From assembly GCF_036178845.1 (NCBI RefSeq), contig NZ_CP108070.1, forward strand, positions 7,874,001 to 7,938,000: DNA of 64,000 nucleotides, given 5' to 3'. Each line of letters starts with the position of its first letter. The first letter of the stretch is position 1. The notes under the pieces were generated by a model. It made no database searches. It was given only the letters and a program-made list of their open reading frames with translations, and was not told the origin of the DNA. The position numbers were made by a program, and so were the translations under genes. This document shows positions 6,984 through 17,215 of this stretch, piece by piece. Origin of the DNA: Streptomyces sp. NBC_00271. Lineage in GTDB: Bacteria > Actinomycetota > Actinomycetes > Streptomycetales > Streptomycetaceae.

Positions 6984-8561
6984 TCAAGCGCCGGGCGGCT
7001 GCCTGAGGGCGACGACATCGCGGCCGAGGGCGACGGCGAGGCCCTCGCCCTCCAGGGGGCAGATGCGGGATGCCGGGCCGGGCAGGTGAAGCACCGCGGC
7101 CGGATGGCAGGCGTCGAGATCCCAGATGCGGAGCAGGCTGTGGCGAGCAGCGCTGATCAGGACTCGGCGGCCGTACAGCCGACCCGCGGCGAGTGAGTTG
7201 ATCGCCGCGGGGTACGGCTCGGGCCCGGCTCCCTCCCAGGGGAGTCCCGTGGCCGCGTCCCAGAGCTTCACGATCCCGCGGGCGTCGGCGGACGCGCCCA
7301 GGAGTCCCGTCCCCGTCCGCAGCAGGAGTACATCCGACACCGGTCCGCGGTGTTCGAGGGCATGCGGAACTGACGTACAGCTGCCGTCGAGCGCCACGGC
7401 CCAGAGTGCGACGGCGTGGTCCTCTCCGCCCGAGGCAAGGCGACCGAGGCCCTGCTCGTCGGACTCCAGGGCAAGGGAGGTGACGGCACCCTTGTGCGGT
7501 GCCAGGGGTGCGCCGAGCGGGCTCGCGGTGGTGAGGTCCCAGAGCCGTACGGTGCCGTCACTGCCGCCCGTGGCCGCGACGGGGACGCCCGACAGCACGG
7601 TGAGCGCCACCGCTTTGACCCAACGGGCTCCGGGCCGTTTGCGCAGCAGGACGACGGGGCGGGCCGGAGAGGTCAGCAACGTTGCCTCGTCCGGTCCGTA
7701 GGAGGCCACTTCCGACGCGGCCGTGAGGTCGCGGACCAGGATGGCGAACGGCTTCGCGGCGCGGCCCTTGCGCCGTCGTAGCCGAGCCACCGCCTCGCCG
7801 TCCCGGGCGTTCACGGCGAGATGGAAGCCGCCGAGGCCCTTCACCGCAACGACGCGTCCGGCGGCCAGCGCTTCGACGGCGCCCGCGAGCGCCGCTTCGC
7901 GCTCGGCGAGTTGTCCGCCCGGTCCGTGCAGGGAGAGGGCGGGACCGCAGTCGGGGCAGGCGTTGGGTTGGGCGTGGTAGCGGCGGTCTCCCGGGTCCGC
8001 GTACTCCGTGGCGCACGGCTCGCACATCGTGAACGCCGTCATGGTGGTGCGGGACCGGTCGTAGGGAAGCGAACGGATCAACGAGTAGCGGGGTCCACAG
8101 TCGGTGCAGTTGGTGAACGGGTAGCGGTAGCGGCGATCCGCCGGATCGAGGGTCTCTCGCAGGCACTGCGCGCAGACATGGGCGTCGGGAGGAGCGGTCG
8201 TCACGGCGGACGCCCCGGGCACATGACGGCTGGAGCGCACCTCGAAGCCGCGATCGGCCTCGGCGTCCTCGGCGCGCCGTCGGCGCCGCACCCGAACGGT
8301 GTCCACGCTGGCCAGCGGAGGAGCTCGCTCCGTGAGTGCGACGACGAAATCGCGGAGCGCGGACTCAGGACCGCAGGCTTCGATCAACACGCCGAGGGTG
8401 TCATTGAGCACCCAGCCGGAGAGGCGCACGCTGGTGGCGAGACGGTACACGAACGGCCGGTACCCGACACCCTGCACCACCCCGGTGACCTGGATGAGCC
8501 ATGCCTCACGAACAAGTCCCGTGGCGTCCCCCCTCCTCATGAACAAGCAGTGACGTCGCAT
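6984..8561 (-). CDS. Chimera: truncated HypF (acylphosphatase, zinc fingers, partial YrdC) fused to a WD40 propeller
   Basis: One continuous 525-aa frame joins two unrelated proteins. Residues ~21-109 are the HypF acylphosphatase domain (GVVQGVGYRPFVYRLA with the catalytic Arg; WVLNDTLG with the Asn). Residues 130-205 hold four CxxC zinc-finger pairs (C130/133, C152/155, C180/183, C202/205). Residues ~221-311 are the start of the YrdC-like domain (VVAVKGLGGFHLAV). At about residue 311 (near base 7628) HypF similarity stops in LLRKRPGA and WD40 repeats begin (WVKAVALTVLSG, then RLWD, VKLWD, RIWD motifs). The rest of YrdC and the Kae1-like carbamoyltransferase domain of HypF (~750 aa normally) are absent, so hydrogenase maturation by this protein is not expected. 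ATG 8561 has GGAGAAG upstream. No other hyp or hydrogenase genes are present. It is either a relic of a deletion joining two genes or a new fusion protein. Confidence 0.8.
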   Translation of the reverse strand: MRRHCLFMRRGDATGLVREAWLIQVTGVVQGVGYRPFVYRLATSVRLSGWVLNDTLGVLIEACGPESALRDFVVALTERAPPLASVDTVRVRRRRRAEDAEADRGFEVRSSRHVPGASAVTTAPPDAHVCAQCLRETLDPADRRYRYPFTNCTDCGPRYSLIRSLPYDRSRTTMTAFTMCEPCATEYADPGDRRYHAQPNACPDCGPALSLHGPGGQLAEREAALAGAVEALAAGRVVAVKGLGGFHLAVNARDGEAVARLRRRKGRAAKPFAILVRDLTAASEVASYGPDEATLLTSPARPVVLLRKRPGARWVKAVALTVLSGVPVAATGGSDGTVRLWDLTTASPLGAPLAPHKGAVTSLALESDEQGLGRLASGGEDHAVALWAVALDGSCTSVPHALEHRGPVSDVLLLRTGTGLLGASADARGIVKLWDAATGLPWEGAGPEPYPAAINSLAAGRLYGRRVLISAARHSLLRIWDLDACHPAAVLHLPGPASRICPLEGEGLAVALGRDVVALRQPPGA

Positions 8562-8670
8562 CTTCTCCGATTGCCGTACTGACCATTGTCCCGGGGCGAT
8601 GGATTCGGTGACCCGGAGGGCTGAATCCGGGGTGCCGAGCTTGGCCGGCGGGTTGTGGCCTCCGCTCCGA

Positions 8671-10068
8671 TCATTCGCTCCGGCCGGCTACCGGGCTCTT
8701 CTCGGTATGCGCGGCACCGGTAGGCAGTTCAGGCCGACCCAGCCAGGACACGAACAGCCCGTCGGGGTCCCATCTGGCGCGGAGGGCGTCGAGCCGCAGG
8801 AGGTTCTCGTCGGTCACGAAGCGATACGGGCGGTTGACCAGGTTCTCGTCAGCCAGTTGGATCCCGCTGGCATACGGCTCCCACGCTCGCATGTGGTTGG
8901 TCACCCAGTTCGTGTAAGTCTGGCTGTCGACCGGATCGGTCCAGGCCGCATACAGCCCGTAGTACAGCTCGTCTTCCACCGAGTACGCCATCGACGGACG
9001 TTCGGGCTGTCGCTCGTATCCTCCCCAGTTGAACACCAGCAGGTGCGACGGCGCCGGCGGCCAGGTCTTCAGCATGGCCTCGAAGTTGGGCCACAGGTCG
9101 TCGAAGGAGGCATGGGTCCACATGCTGTCGGCCAGATAGCGCTTGGTCTCGTCGTAATGTGGATCAGTGCCGTATCGGCTGAGGGTTGCGGTGTCCGTCA
9201 CCTCGTTGAGCCGAGTCGTGAGCACGTGAGGGCGTGCGGGACAGGACTCGTAGAGCGACAGTTGGTCCCTGGCCTCGTCCTCCGTATCGGTGAAGGCCGT
9301 CGCGTTGAGCGAGATGAGAGGCTCGCCGTCCGTCATCGGGTCGCGGCAGCACAGGAGATTGATCTCGGTCGGGGTCTGACGGCCGATCTCGTGGACGAAC
9401 CGGTAGACGTCTGGTGCGGCCGAGGCCGGCCAGAAGTAGCCGCTGTTCATCGTGACCCGCATGCGCGGGTACAGCTTGACGTAGAACCTGGTCACAACGG
9501 CGAAGAAGCCGGGACCGGCGCCGCGGGCTGCCCAGAACAGGTCGGCGTTCTGGGTCTCGTCGGCGTGGATCCGTTCGCCGCTCGCCGTGACCACGTCGAT
9601 ACCGGTCACCGACATGCACGCCGGTCCGTAGTCCCGGCCGGCCCAGCCGAACCCGCCTTGCAGCAGGTACCCGCCGATGGAGACACCCGTGCAGTGGCCG
9701 GTGGGAAAGTACAGGTTCTGCTCGGCCACCATCGCATTGAGCTCGAACCCCTTGATTCCGGGCTGGGCGGTGCCGGTCATCGCCTCCCTGTCGACCGCCA
9801 CGTGCCGCAGGTTCGACAGGTCGATGAGCACCGTGCCGTCACGCAGGTGCGACCCGGACCAGCTGTGGCCACCTGACCGCACCGCGATCTGCAGGCCCTC
9901 CGCCCTGGCGAGCTGCACCGCTGCGACGACATCGTCCTCGTTGTTCGCCAGCACGATCACCTCTGGGTAGCGGTCCGGCACCCCCGCGTGCCAGCACGCC
10001 TCACGGCGCCGACTCTCGTAACGGTAGTCACCGCGACGCAACACCCTGCCCTCGATCCGGGTCGACAT
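8671..10068 (-). CDS. FAD-dependent oxidase, berberine-bridge-enzyme type with bicovalent FAD motifs
   Basis: FAD-linked oxidoreductase (465 aa) of the VAO/BBE group, which oxidises alcohols, sugars or aromatic natural products using O2. The FAD-binding PCMH domain covers ~35-205: PDRYPEVIVLANNEDDVVAA, then RSGGHSWSG with His68 (8-alpha-histidyl FAD) and FPTGHCTGVSIGGYLLQGG with Cys126 (6-S-cysteinyl). This predicts double covalent flavinylation and an open active site. The C-terminal BBE segment is present (VNRPYRFVTDENLLRLDALR, then WDPDGLF). The start ATG 10068 follows GAAAGGAGAGGGC. No secretion signal is seen. It lies 68 bp downstream of the PhlG-like hydrolase gene on the same strand, suggesting one transcript and possibly one pathway. 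The substrate is unknown. Confidence 0.88.
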   Translation of the reverse strand: MSTRIEGRVLRRGDYRYESRRREACWHAGVPDRYPEVIVLANNEDDVVAAVQLARAEGLQIAVRSGGHSWSGSHLRDGTVLIDLSNLRHVAVDREAMTGTAQPGIKGFELNAMVAEQNLYFPTGHCTGVSIGGYLLQGGFGWAGRDYGPACMSVTGIDVVTASGERIHADETQNADLFWAARGAGPGFFAVVTRFYVKLYPRMRVTMNSGYFWPASAAPDVYRFVHEIGRQTPTEINLLCCRDPMTDGEPLISLNATAFTDTEDEARDQLSLYESCPARPHVLTTRLNEVTDTATLSRYGTDPHYDETKRYLADSMWTHASFDDLWPNFEAMLKTWPPAPSHLLVFNWGGYERQPERPSMAYSVEDELYYGLYAAWTDPVDSQTYTNWVTNHMRAWEPYASGIQLADENLVNRPYRFVTDENLLRLDALRARWDPDGLFVSWLGRPELPTGAAHTEKSPVAGRSE

Positions 10069-10136
10069 GCCCTCTCCTTTCAGGAATCTTCGTGCACCGG
10101 AACGAACGGCAGAACAGGCCCTGCCGGCCGGCGAGC

Positions 10137-10991
10137 CTATTCGGATCGTTGGAACTCGTCGAAAATATCCGGGAGAAACGCCGCGAGATGGTTCATCTCC
10201 TGCGAGCAATGTACGACCATGGCGCGGGCGTGCCCGTCCCCGAGACGCCGCAGACCTTCCGCGACTGTTTCGAGTTCGTCGGTCAGGGAGGCTCCTGCGC
10301 GAGGGGCGACGTATTTCCCGCCCATCCAAAAGCGCGAACGCATCTCGGCGCCGCCCTTCACCCGGCGTACGTAGTGGACCAGGTGGCCCCAGTCGAGCGG
10401 AACGCGGGACAACCCGATCCTGGCGCAGATCGCGGTGGCTTCGTCCGGATCGACGCTGTCATCGCTGAATCCCAGCGTGTCGGGAGGGACAAACCGGATA
10501 GCGAGCTCGCCGAGCGAACTGCCGACGTACTCGTCGACGAACGACGTACCCCCGATATACCTGTCGCGGTAGGGAGCACTCTGGTCCACCGTGCCTCGAG
10601 ACCATTCCGTGTACAGGTGGGCACGCGGATACCACAGCTTGTACCGTTGGGTCTCCGTGGCATGCCACCAGAACCACCAGTCCACCATGGCCGGAGACAC
10701 TCTCGGCATGCGGGTCAGTGTGGCGATGTGCATGGATCCGTCGCCGAAGAGGCTGTATCCGTTCTCGAACTCCCCATAGCCGGTGTCGCTCAGCGTTGCC
10801 GCGTCATCCGGGCTCAGGCACAAAGGGGGCGGCTGTGGGCCGAGACCGATCGCCTCTTTGATGTGCTCCGGCATGGGTGCCATCACCGGGTTCCAGTACT
10901 TTGCGTACCATTTGCCGGCGAGTTCGCCGGGGCGCATTCCCAGGTGGGGTCGGCGGGTGGGGTCCGGGCGCGGTTCTCTCACTTCAGTCAT
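10137..10991 (-). CDS. PhlG-like C-C bond hydrolase (diacetylphloroglucinol hydrolase family)
   Basis: Resembles 2,4-diacetylphloroglucinol hydrolase PhlG of Pseudomonas, a zinc enzyme that removes an acetyl group from an aromatic ring by C-C hydrolysis. Diagnostic segments are KWYAKYWNPVMAPMPEH near the N-terminus, MVDWWFWWHATETQRYKLWY, then TSFVDEYVG, and HCSQEMNHLAAFLP at the C-terminus. His125, Glu154, His261 and Glu265 are the likely metal ligands by analogy with PhlG His/Glu/His/Glu. The length is 284 aa, close to the family. The ATG at 10991 has no clear ribosome-binding site, and the frame continues upstream into the arylsulfotransferase remnant without a stop, so the start is uncertain. 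Local base composition is lower in GC than the flanks. The true substrate is inferred only as an acylated aromatic compound. Confidence 0.75.
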   Translation of the reverse strand: MTEVREPRPDPTRRPHLGMRPGELAGKWYAKYWNPVMAPMPEHIKEAIGLGPQPPPLCLSPDDAATLSDTGYGEFENGYSLFGDGSMHIATLTRMPRVSPAMVDWWFWWHATETQRYKLWYPRAHLYTEWSRGTVDQSAPYRDRYIGGTSFVDEYVGSSLGELAIRFVPPDTLGFSDDSVDPDEATAICARIGLSRVPLDWGHLVHYVRRVKGGAEMRSRFWMGGKYVAPRAGASLTDELETVAEGLRRLGDGHARAMVVHCSQEMNHLAAFLPDIFDEFQRSE

Positions 10992-12278
10992 GTTGCGACT
11001 GAATCCGGACCGTGGGGCGTGTCTGACGACGACCGACAGGGAATGGGGGTCGGATCCGGCGAGTACCTGCCATGCTTCAGTCTGCGTCGAGCCGTTCCAG
11101 GAGGCGTGGACGACGCTGTGCCCGCCGTCGGACCGTGCCGCCGCACTCGGTGGGTAGTAGGGCGTGCCGATCCATTTGTTCCGGAAGGCCCCACCCGATG
11201 AATTCGTTGCCGTTGGAGAGGGCCTGGGTGTTTCCCTGAGTTGGTGACTCCAATGGCGGCTGGTGGTAGTGGGTCTTGACCGCCGTCGCCTTGTGGCTGG
11301 GGAAATCAAGGTTGAGGATCAGGCCGTGCGAACGCTGTTCGGGGGCGCCGTCGGGCAGGTCGCAGCAGCCGTCGTCGAACATGCTGATCCGGTTTCCTGG
11401 CTGGAATCGGGCATCGTGCTGCCAGTAGAAGCCCGCGTTCGGGCCGAAGGTGAAGTCGCTTTTCTTTCCCCCGATCTGATAGCGGATCTTCCCGGATTTC
11501 TTGGTGACGTTGTAGATCGCCCACATGTTCCGGGACGAGATCAGCAGTCGGCCGTCGGGGCCCTCGTCGACGGAGTTGATGTGAAAGGCGTCCCACACTC
11601 CGTCGGACGACGATGCGCTGGAGGCTGCCTCCTCGGAATCGGCGGGGTCGATGTGGTCCAGCGCGTTCCATGAGTAGAGGAGTCTTCCCGTGGCGAGGTC
11701 GACCTCCTGGATCTCGATGTTCTCGATGGCTCCGTTCTTCGGACCCCCATAGGGCGTGAGATCCATGGGCACCGGCTTTGAGGCGATGAACAGGGCGGTG
11801 CCTCTGCGAGTCAGGGTGAATTCGTGCTCGTCCGGGTAGTAGCCGTGGTGCGCGAAGACCCTGAAGTCGGCGTTCTGGAGGTTCGTGGAAGGCAGGGGGC
11901 GGAACCAGACCGGATCCCCCGAGCCGTCGTTGGCCAGTGCCCCCGTCTGGCCGACCATCTGGTCCGCGCTGAACGGGGCGACAAAGATGTCTCCGTGAGC
12001 CGTTCCCGGTTTGTTCGCGGTCACGGTCACCCGCATGGGGTGAAGGCCCGGTTCGGACACGAAACTCCACACGTCGCTGCCCGGCAGGATCGGGGGTGGA
12101 GTACTTTCCGATGGAGGGAAGGGTTTCGTCGCGCACCGGCGGGGCGGGCCCTCTTGGGGACTGGCCGTGGCCGACGGCACGCAGTGCGCGAAGACCACCC
12201 CGCAGCGAGCGCGCAGGCTCCGACGGTGCGATGGGTTCTTCTCCGTGTCCGGCGGATCCGCGGCTCTCGCGTCACCAT
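10992..12278 (-). pseudogene. Broken arylsulfotransferase (ASST-like) gene with frameshifts and deletions
   Basis: Three reading-frame pieces together make an arylsulfotransferase-type propeller protein. ATG 12278 with AAGGAGG six bases upstream starts a leader (RRTHRTVGACALAA) that looks like a signal peptide. Near 12198, at a run of four C (G on the coding strand), the sense frame shifts to the core: HEFTLTRRGTALFI, IEIQEVDLATGRLLYSWNAL, DAFHINSVDEGPDGRLLIS, QHDARFQPGN and GNEFIGWG. Near 11180 it shifts again to WIGTPYY, VVHASWNGSTQTEAWQVLAG. Against the family about 30 residues are missing at this second junction and about 40 more before HEFTLT. The C-terminal piece has no stop and runs in frame into the PhlG-like gene. 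Sulfate transfer activity is not expected. A sequencing error could explain the first shift but not the deletions. Confidence 0.7.
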
Positions 12279-12730
12279 GGCCGACCTCCTTGGCACCCGG
12301 AACCCTTCTCCGATGGCGGTGCCGCTCGTCCTCGAACGTCTTGTTCGGTTCACCCCTCGACCCATGACGATCAAGACCGGGAGCTGTTCCTCTGGAGACG
12401 GTATGCAGCACGAGGGGCCCGCGCCCGCTGAAGGCGACTCAGGTAGGCCGTTCGGCAGGTGCGGCCTCACCCGGACCTGCGGCGGCTCCATCGCGACGGG
12501 GTGATGACGAGCCGGCCTTCCGACGACCCGGTGGGCGGGCGTACTTGGGCAGCAGCGGGGGCTGAGTGGCCGGAGCTCACGAAGTCCAGGGAGGCGAACG
12601 TGCGGGCGATGTTGAAGTCGAAGTCCAGGCCACCGTCGGGGCGTGCGTGGGGATGCCGTCGGGCGGCGAGACCGCGCAGGGGAAGGAAGGCCCCGGCGGC
12701 CGCACGGCCGCCGGGTCTCACGACGGCACG
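12279..12730. other. Gap of ~450 bp without a recognised gene
   Basis: The region between the arylsulfotransferase remnant and the dehydrogenase contains the leader-side promoter space and an 84-codon open frame on the minus strand (12467-12721) with a short non-repetitive stretch, GGLDFDFNIARTFASLDFV. No family was recognised and no ribosome-binding site was seen, so it is not called as a gene. The region marks the right border of the lower-GC island. Confidence 0.4.
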
Positions 12731-13690
12731 TCAGCCGAGGACCCGGACCGGGTCGCCGTCGAGGTAGGCCTGGATGTCCTCCACGGCCTGGCCGTAGTAG
12801 CGCGCGTAGTTGGCGCGGGACACATAGCCGAGATGCGGGGTGGCGAGCAGCCGCGGTGCGGTGCGCATCGGGTGGTTGCCCGGCAGCGGTTCGACGTCGA
12901 AGACGTCGACGCCGGCGCCGGCGATACGGCCCTCGTGCAGCGCCGCGAGCAGGGCGTCCTGGTCGACGATCGCGGCCCGCGAGGTGTTGATCAGGTAGGC
13001 GGTGGGCTTGAGCAGGGCGAGCTCGGCGGCGCCGAGCAGGCCCCGGGTGCGGTCGCTCAGCGCGAGGTGGACGGAGATGAAGTCGCTGCTTGTCACCAAC
13101 TCCTCCTTGGAGGAGGCGAGCTCGACACCGGCCTCGTCCGCGCGTTCCTTGGTGAGGTGCTGGCTCCAGGCGGTGACCTCCATGCCGAAGGCGAGTCCGA
13201 TCCGGGCCACCCGGCTGCCGATCTTGCCGAGTCCGAGCAGGCCGAGCGTGCGGCCGTGCAGGTCGGCGCCGAGGGTGGACTGCCAGGGGCCGCCGTCGCG
13301 CAGAGCGTTGTTCTCCTGGACGATGCCGCGGGCGAGTCCGAGCAGCAGGGCCCAGGTGAGTTCGACCGGCGGCGTCGAGGAGCTCTGGGTGCCGCACACG
13401 GTGACGCCGCCCGCCTTCGCGGCCGCGTAGTCGATCACCGAGTTGCGCATGCCGGAGGCGATCAGCAGTTTCAGGCGGGGCAGCCGGTTCAGCAGCGAGT
13501 CCGGGAAAGGCACCCGCTCGCGCAGGGTGACCACGAAGTCGAAGTCGGCGAGGGCGGAGGCGAGTTCGTCCTCGGTGGCGAAGTGCTCGGCGAAGGAGAC
13601 GACCTCGACCCGATCGCTCAGCGTCGACCAGTCGGCACATGTGCTCGCCACGTTCTGGAAGTCGTCGAGTACGGCGCAGCGGAATTGCAC
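12731..13690 (-). CDS. D-isomer-specific 2-hydroxyacid dehydrogenase
   Basis: NAD(P)-dependent D-2-hydroxyacid dehydrogenase of 319 aa, related to phosphoglycerate and glyoxylate/hydroxypyruvate reductases. The cofactor domain has GLLGLGKIGSRVARIGLAFG. The catalytic Arg lies in INTSRAAIVDQDALL, the Glu in GAGVDVFDVEPLP and the His in LATPHLGYVS. The substrate-domain start FAEHFATEDELASALADFD and the SSSTPPVELTWALLLGLARG helix match the family. No ACT domain is present, so it is not a full serine-pathway PGDH. It is unlinked by spacing to the sdaA gene (203 bp) and may belong to the accessory side. Substrate unknown. Confidence 0.85.
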   Translation of the reverse strand: MQFRCAVLDDFQNVASTCADWSTLSDRVEVVSFAEHFATEDELASALADFDFVVTLRERVPFPDSLLNRLPRLKLLIASGMRNSVIDYAAAKAGGVTVCGTQSSSTPPVELTWALLLGLARGIVQENNALRDGGPWQSTLGADLHGRTLGLLGLGKIGSRVARIGLAFGMEVTAWSQHLTKERADEAGVELASSKEELVTSSDFISVHLALSDRTRGLLGAAELALLKPTAYLINTSRAAIVDQDALLAALHEGRIAGAGVDVFDVEPLPGNHPMRTAPRLLATPHLGYVSRANYARYYGQAVEDIQAYLDGDPVRVLG

Positions 13691-13893
13691 GTCATTTCTC
13701 CCAGGTGTTCTCGCTGTCGGGGCGCGGGCACGCGCCCGGTCCGGGGGCGCCCGGCAGCACGATCCTGCCCCGGTCGATCATGGCACCGGAGAACGGAGGG
13801 GTTTGTTGTGACGAGCCGCCGGGCGGCCGCGCCCGAGGGGCATCCGACGTTACGTACGTGCTACGAATCTGCAGGTCAGGGCCCTTCCGCCCC

Positions 13894-15261
<1,368 letters not shown>

Positions 15262-15418
15262 GGGGACTCCTCACAACAGGGGTGGTGCATGGGGGCGGGC
15301 GCCGCGCACAGCTCCGCTTCCAGTGTGCGCGGCGTCCCGGTGAATCGTACGTTCCGTGCGAATTTCTGTACGAAAGTGAAGTTTCGCAGGAACTGTTTCT
15401 GTACTGCTTCGGGCGGTA

Positions 15419-16696
15419 CTACTTCAGGCCGGGGTACAGCGGGTGCTTGTCGGCCAGGGCGGAGACCCGGGACTTGAGGGACTCCGCGTCGGCCGCCCCG
15501 AAGGGAGAGGGCGCCTTCAGCGTCTCGGCGATGATGTCCGCGACCTCGGTGAAGTCCTCGGCCTGGAAGCCGCGGGTGGCGAGGGCGGGCGTGCCGATGC
15601 GCAGGCCGGACGTGACCATCGGGGGCCGCGGGTCGTTCGGGATGGCGTTCCGGTTGACCGTGATGCCGACCTCGTGGAGACGGTCCTCGGCCTGCTGACC
15701 GTCCAGCTCGGAGTTGCGCAGGTCGACCAGGACCAGGTGCACGTCCGTGCCGCCGGACAGGACGTCCACGCCCACGGCCTTGACGTCGTCCTGGACCAGG
15801 CGCTCGGCCAGGATCCGCGCGCCGTCCAGCGTGCGCTGCTGGCGCTCCTTGAAGTCGTCGGAGGCGGCGACCTTGAAGGAGACGGCCTTCGCGGCGATCA
15901 CGTGCTCCAGCGGACCGCCCTGCTGGCCGGGGAAGACCGCGGAGTTGATCTTCTTCGCCAGCTCGGCGGTGGACAGGATCACGCCACCGCGCGGGCCGCC
16001 CAGCGTCTTGTGGGTCGTGGTCGTGACCACGTGGGCGTGCGGCACCGGGTTCGGGTGCAGGCCCGCGGCCACGAGACCCGCGAAGTGCGCCATGTCGACC
16101 ATCAGGTACGCGCCGACCTCGTCCGCGATCCGGCGGAACGCGGCGAAGTCCAGCTGACGCGGGTAGGCCGACCAGCCCGCCACGATCAGCTGCGGCCTGG
16201 ACTCCTTGGCGAGGCGCTCGACCTCGTCCATGTCGACCTGACCGGTCTCGTCGTTCACGTGGTACGCGACCACGTTGTACAGCTTGCCGGAGAAGTTGAT
16301 CTTCATGCCGTGGGTGAGGTGCCCGCCGTGCGCGAGGTTCAGACCCATGATCGTGTCGCCCGGCTTCAGCAGCGCGAACATGGCCGCCGCGTTGGCCTGG
16401 GCGCCCGAGTGGGGCTGCACGTTCGCGTGCTCGGCGCCGAAGAGCGCCTTGACGCGGTCGATGGCGATCTGCTCGACGACGTCGACGTGCTCGCAGCCGC
16501 CGTAGTAGCGGCGGCCCGGGTAGCCCTCGGCGTACTTGTTGGTCAGGACCGAGCCCTGGGCCTCCATGACCGCGACCGGAGCGAAGTTCTCCGAGGCGAT
16601 CATCTCCAGGGTGGACTGCTGGCGGTGCAGCTCGGCGTCGACGGCGGCGGCGACGTCCGGGTCCAGCTCGTGCAGGGGCGTGTTCAGAAGCGACAT
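15419..16696 (-). CDS. glyA: Serine hydroxymethyltransferase
   Basis: PLP enzyme interconverting glycine plus 5,10-methylene-THF and serine plus THF; 425 aa, full length. It contains [38 protein letters not shown] (substrate and tetramer loops), [12 protein letters not shown] and [15 protein letters not shown] with the Schiff-base lysine in HKTLGG. It lies 13 bp downstream of gcvH with no room for a promoter, so co-transcription is very likely. It receives the methylene-THF made by the glycine cleavage complex. Confidence 0.97.
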   Translation of the reverse strand: MSLLNTPLHELDPDVAAAVDAELHRQQSTLEMIASENFAPVAVMEAQGSVLTNKYAEGYPGRRYYGGCEHVDVVEQIAIDRVKALFGAEHANVQPHSGAQANAAAMFALLKPGDTIMGLNLAHGGHLTHGMKINFSGKLYNVVAYHVNDETGQVDMDEVERLAKESRPQLIVAGWSAYPRQLDFAAFRRIADEVGAYLMVDMAHFAGLVAAGLHPNPVPHAHVVTTTTHKTLGGPRGGVILSTAELAKKINSAVFPGQQGGPLEHVIAAKAVSFKVAASDDFKERQQRTLDGARILAERLVQDDVKAVGVDVLSGGTDVHLVLVDLRNSELDGQQAEDRLHEVGITVNRNAIPNDPRPPMVTSGLRIGTPALATRGFQAEDFTEVADIIAETLKAPSPFGAADAESLKSRVSALADKHPLYPGLK

Positions 16697-16709
16697 CAGT
16701 CAGAAGTCC

Positions 16710-17087
16710 TTAGGAGCCGGAGAACTCGGTGTACTCGTCGGCGGAGAGCAGGTCGGCCGGCTCGTCCGTGACGCGTACCTTGAACAGCCAGCCGCCCTCG
16801 AAGGGGGCGGAGTTCACCAGCGACGGGTCGTCGACCACGTCCTGGTTGGCCTCCACGACCTCGCCGGTGACCGGCGCGTACAGATCGCTGACCGACTTGG
16901 TCGACTCCAGCTCGCCGCAGGTCTCGCCCGCGGTCACCGTGTCACCGACCGCGGGAAGCTGGGCGTAGACGACATCGCCGAGCGCGTTGGCCGCGAACTC
17001 GGTGATGCCGACTGTCGAGACGCCGTCCTCGGCGACCGACAGCCACTCGTGCTCCTTGCTGTAGCGCAGCTGCTGGGGGTTGCTCAT
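16710..17087 (-). CDS. gcvH: Glycine cleavage system H protein
   Basis: Lipoyl carrier of the glycine cleavage complex, shuttling the aminomethyl group between the P and T proteins; 125 aa. The lipoylated lysine is K64 in [36 protein letters not shown] at the N-terminus and [12 protein letters not shown] near the C-terminus are typical. Transcribed from gcvT, with 128 bp between them containing a small hairpin. gcvP is not in the window and must lie elsewhere. Confidence 0.97.
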   Translation of the reverse strand: MSNPQQLRYSKEHEWLSVAEDGVSTVGITEFAANALGDVVYAQLPAVGDTVTAGETCGELESTKSVSDLYAPVTGEVVEANQDVVDDPSLVNSAPFEGGWLFKVRVTDEPADLLSADEYTEFSGS

Positions 17088-17194
17088 GGCCTGAATTCTC
17101 CTGTACGCGGGGGAGTGCGGATGAACGGGATGACCGAGTGGTCTTGGGATACGAGACGTGACACAGAGGCGTGCGTCACGTGGGCGCGCTGGAC

Positions 17195-17211
17195 GGGGCC
17201 CTTTCGGCCCC
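17195..17211 (-). terminator. Small GC hairpin just after gcvT
   Basis: GGGGCC/GGCCCC inverted repeat with a 5-nt loop, immediately 3' of the gcvT stop codon. It is too short to be a sure terminator; it may attenuate read-through or protect the gcvT mRNA 3' end. Confidence 0.4.
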
Positions 17212-17215
17212 GAAG

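Noticed and set aside
12027..13640. A 537-codon minus frame over the 2-hydroxyacid dehydrogenase and the arylsulfotransferase leader
   Set aside because: Arg/Pro-rich shadow across a clearly coding gene; only its last part (after 12278) is a real leader fragment.
13691..13893. Hairpins between the dehydrogenase and sdaA
   Set aside because: Only short, imperfect repeats; no terminator could be supported.
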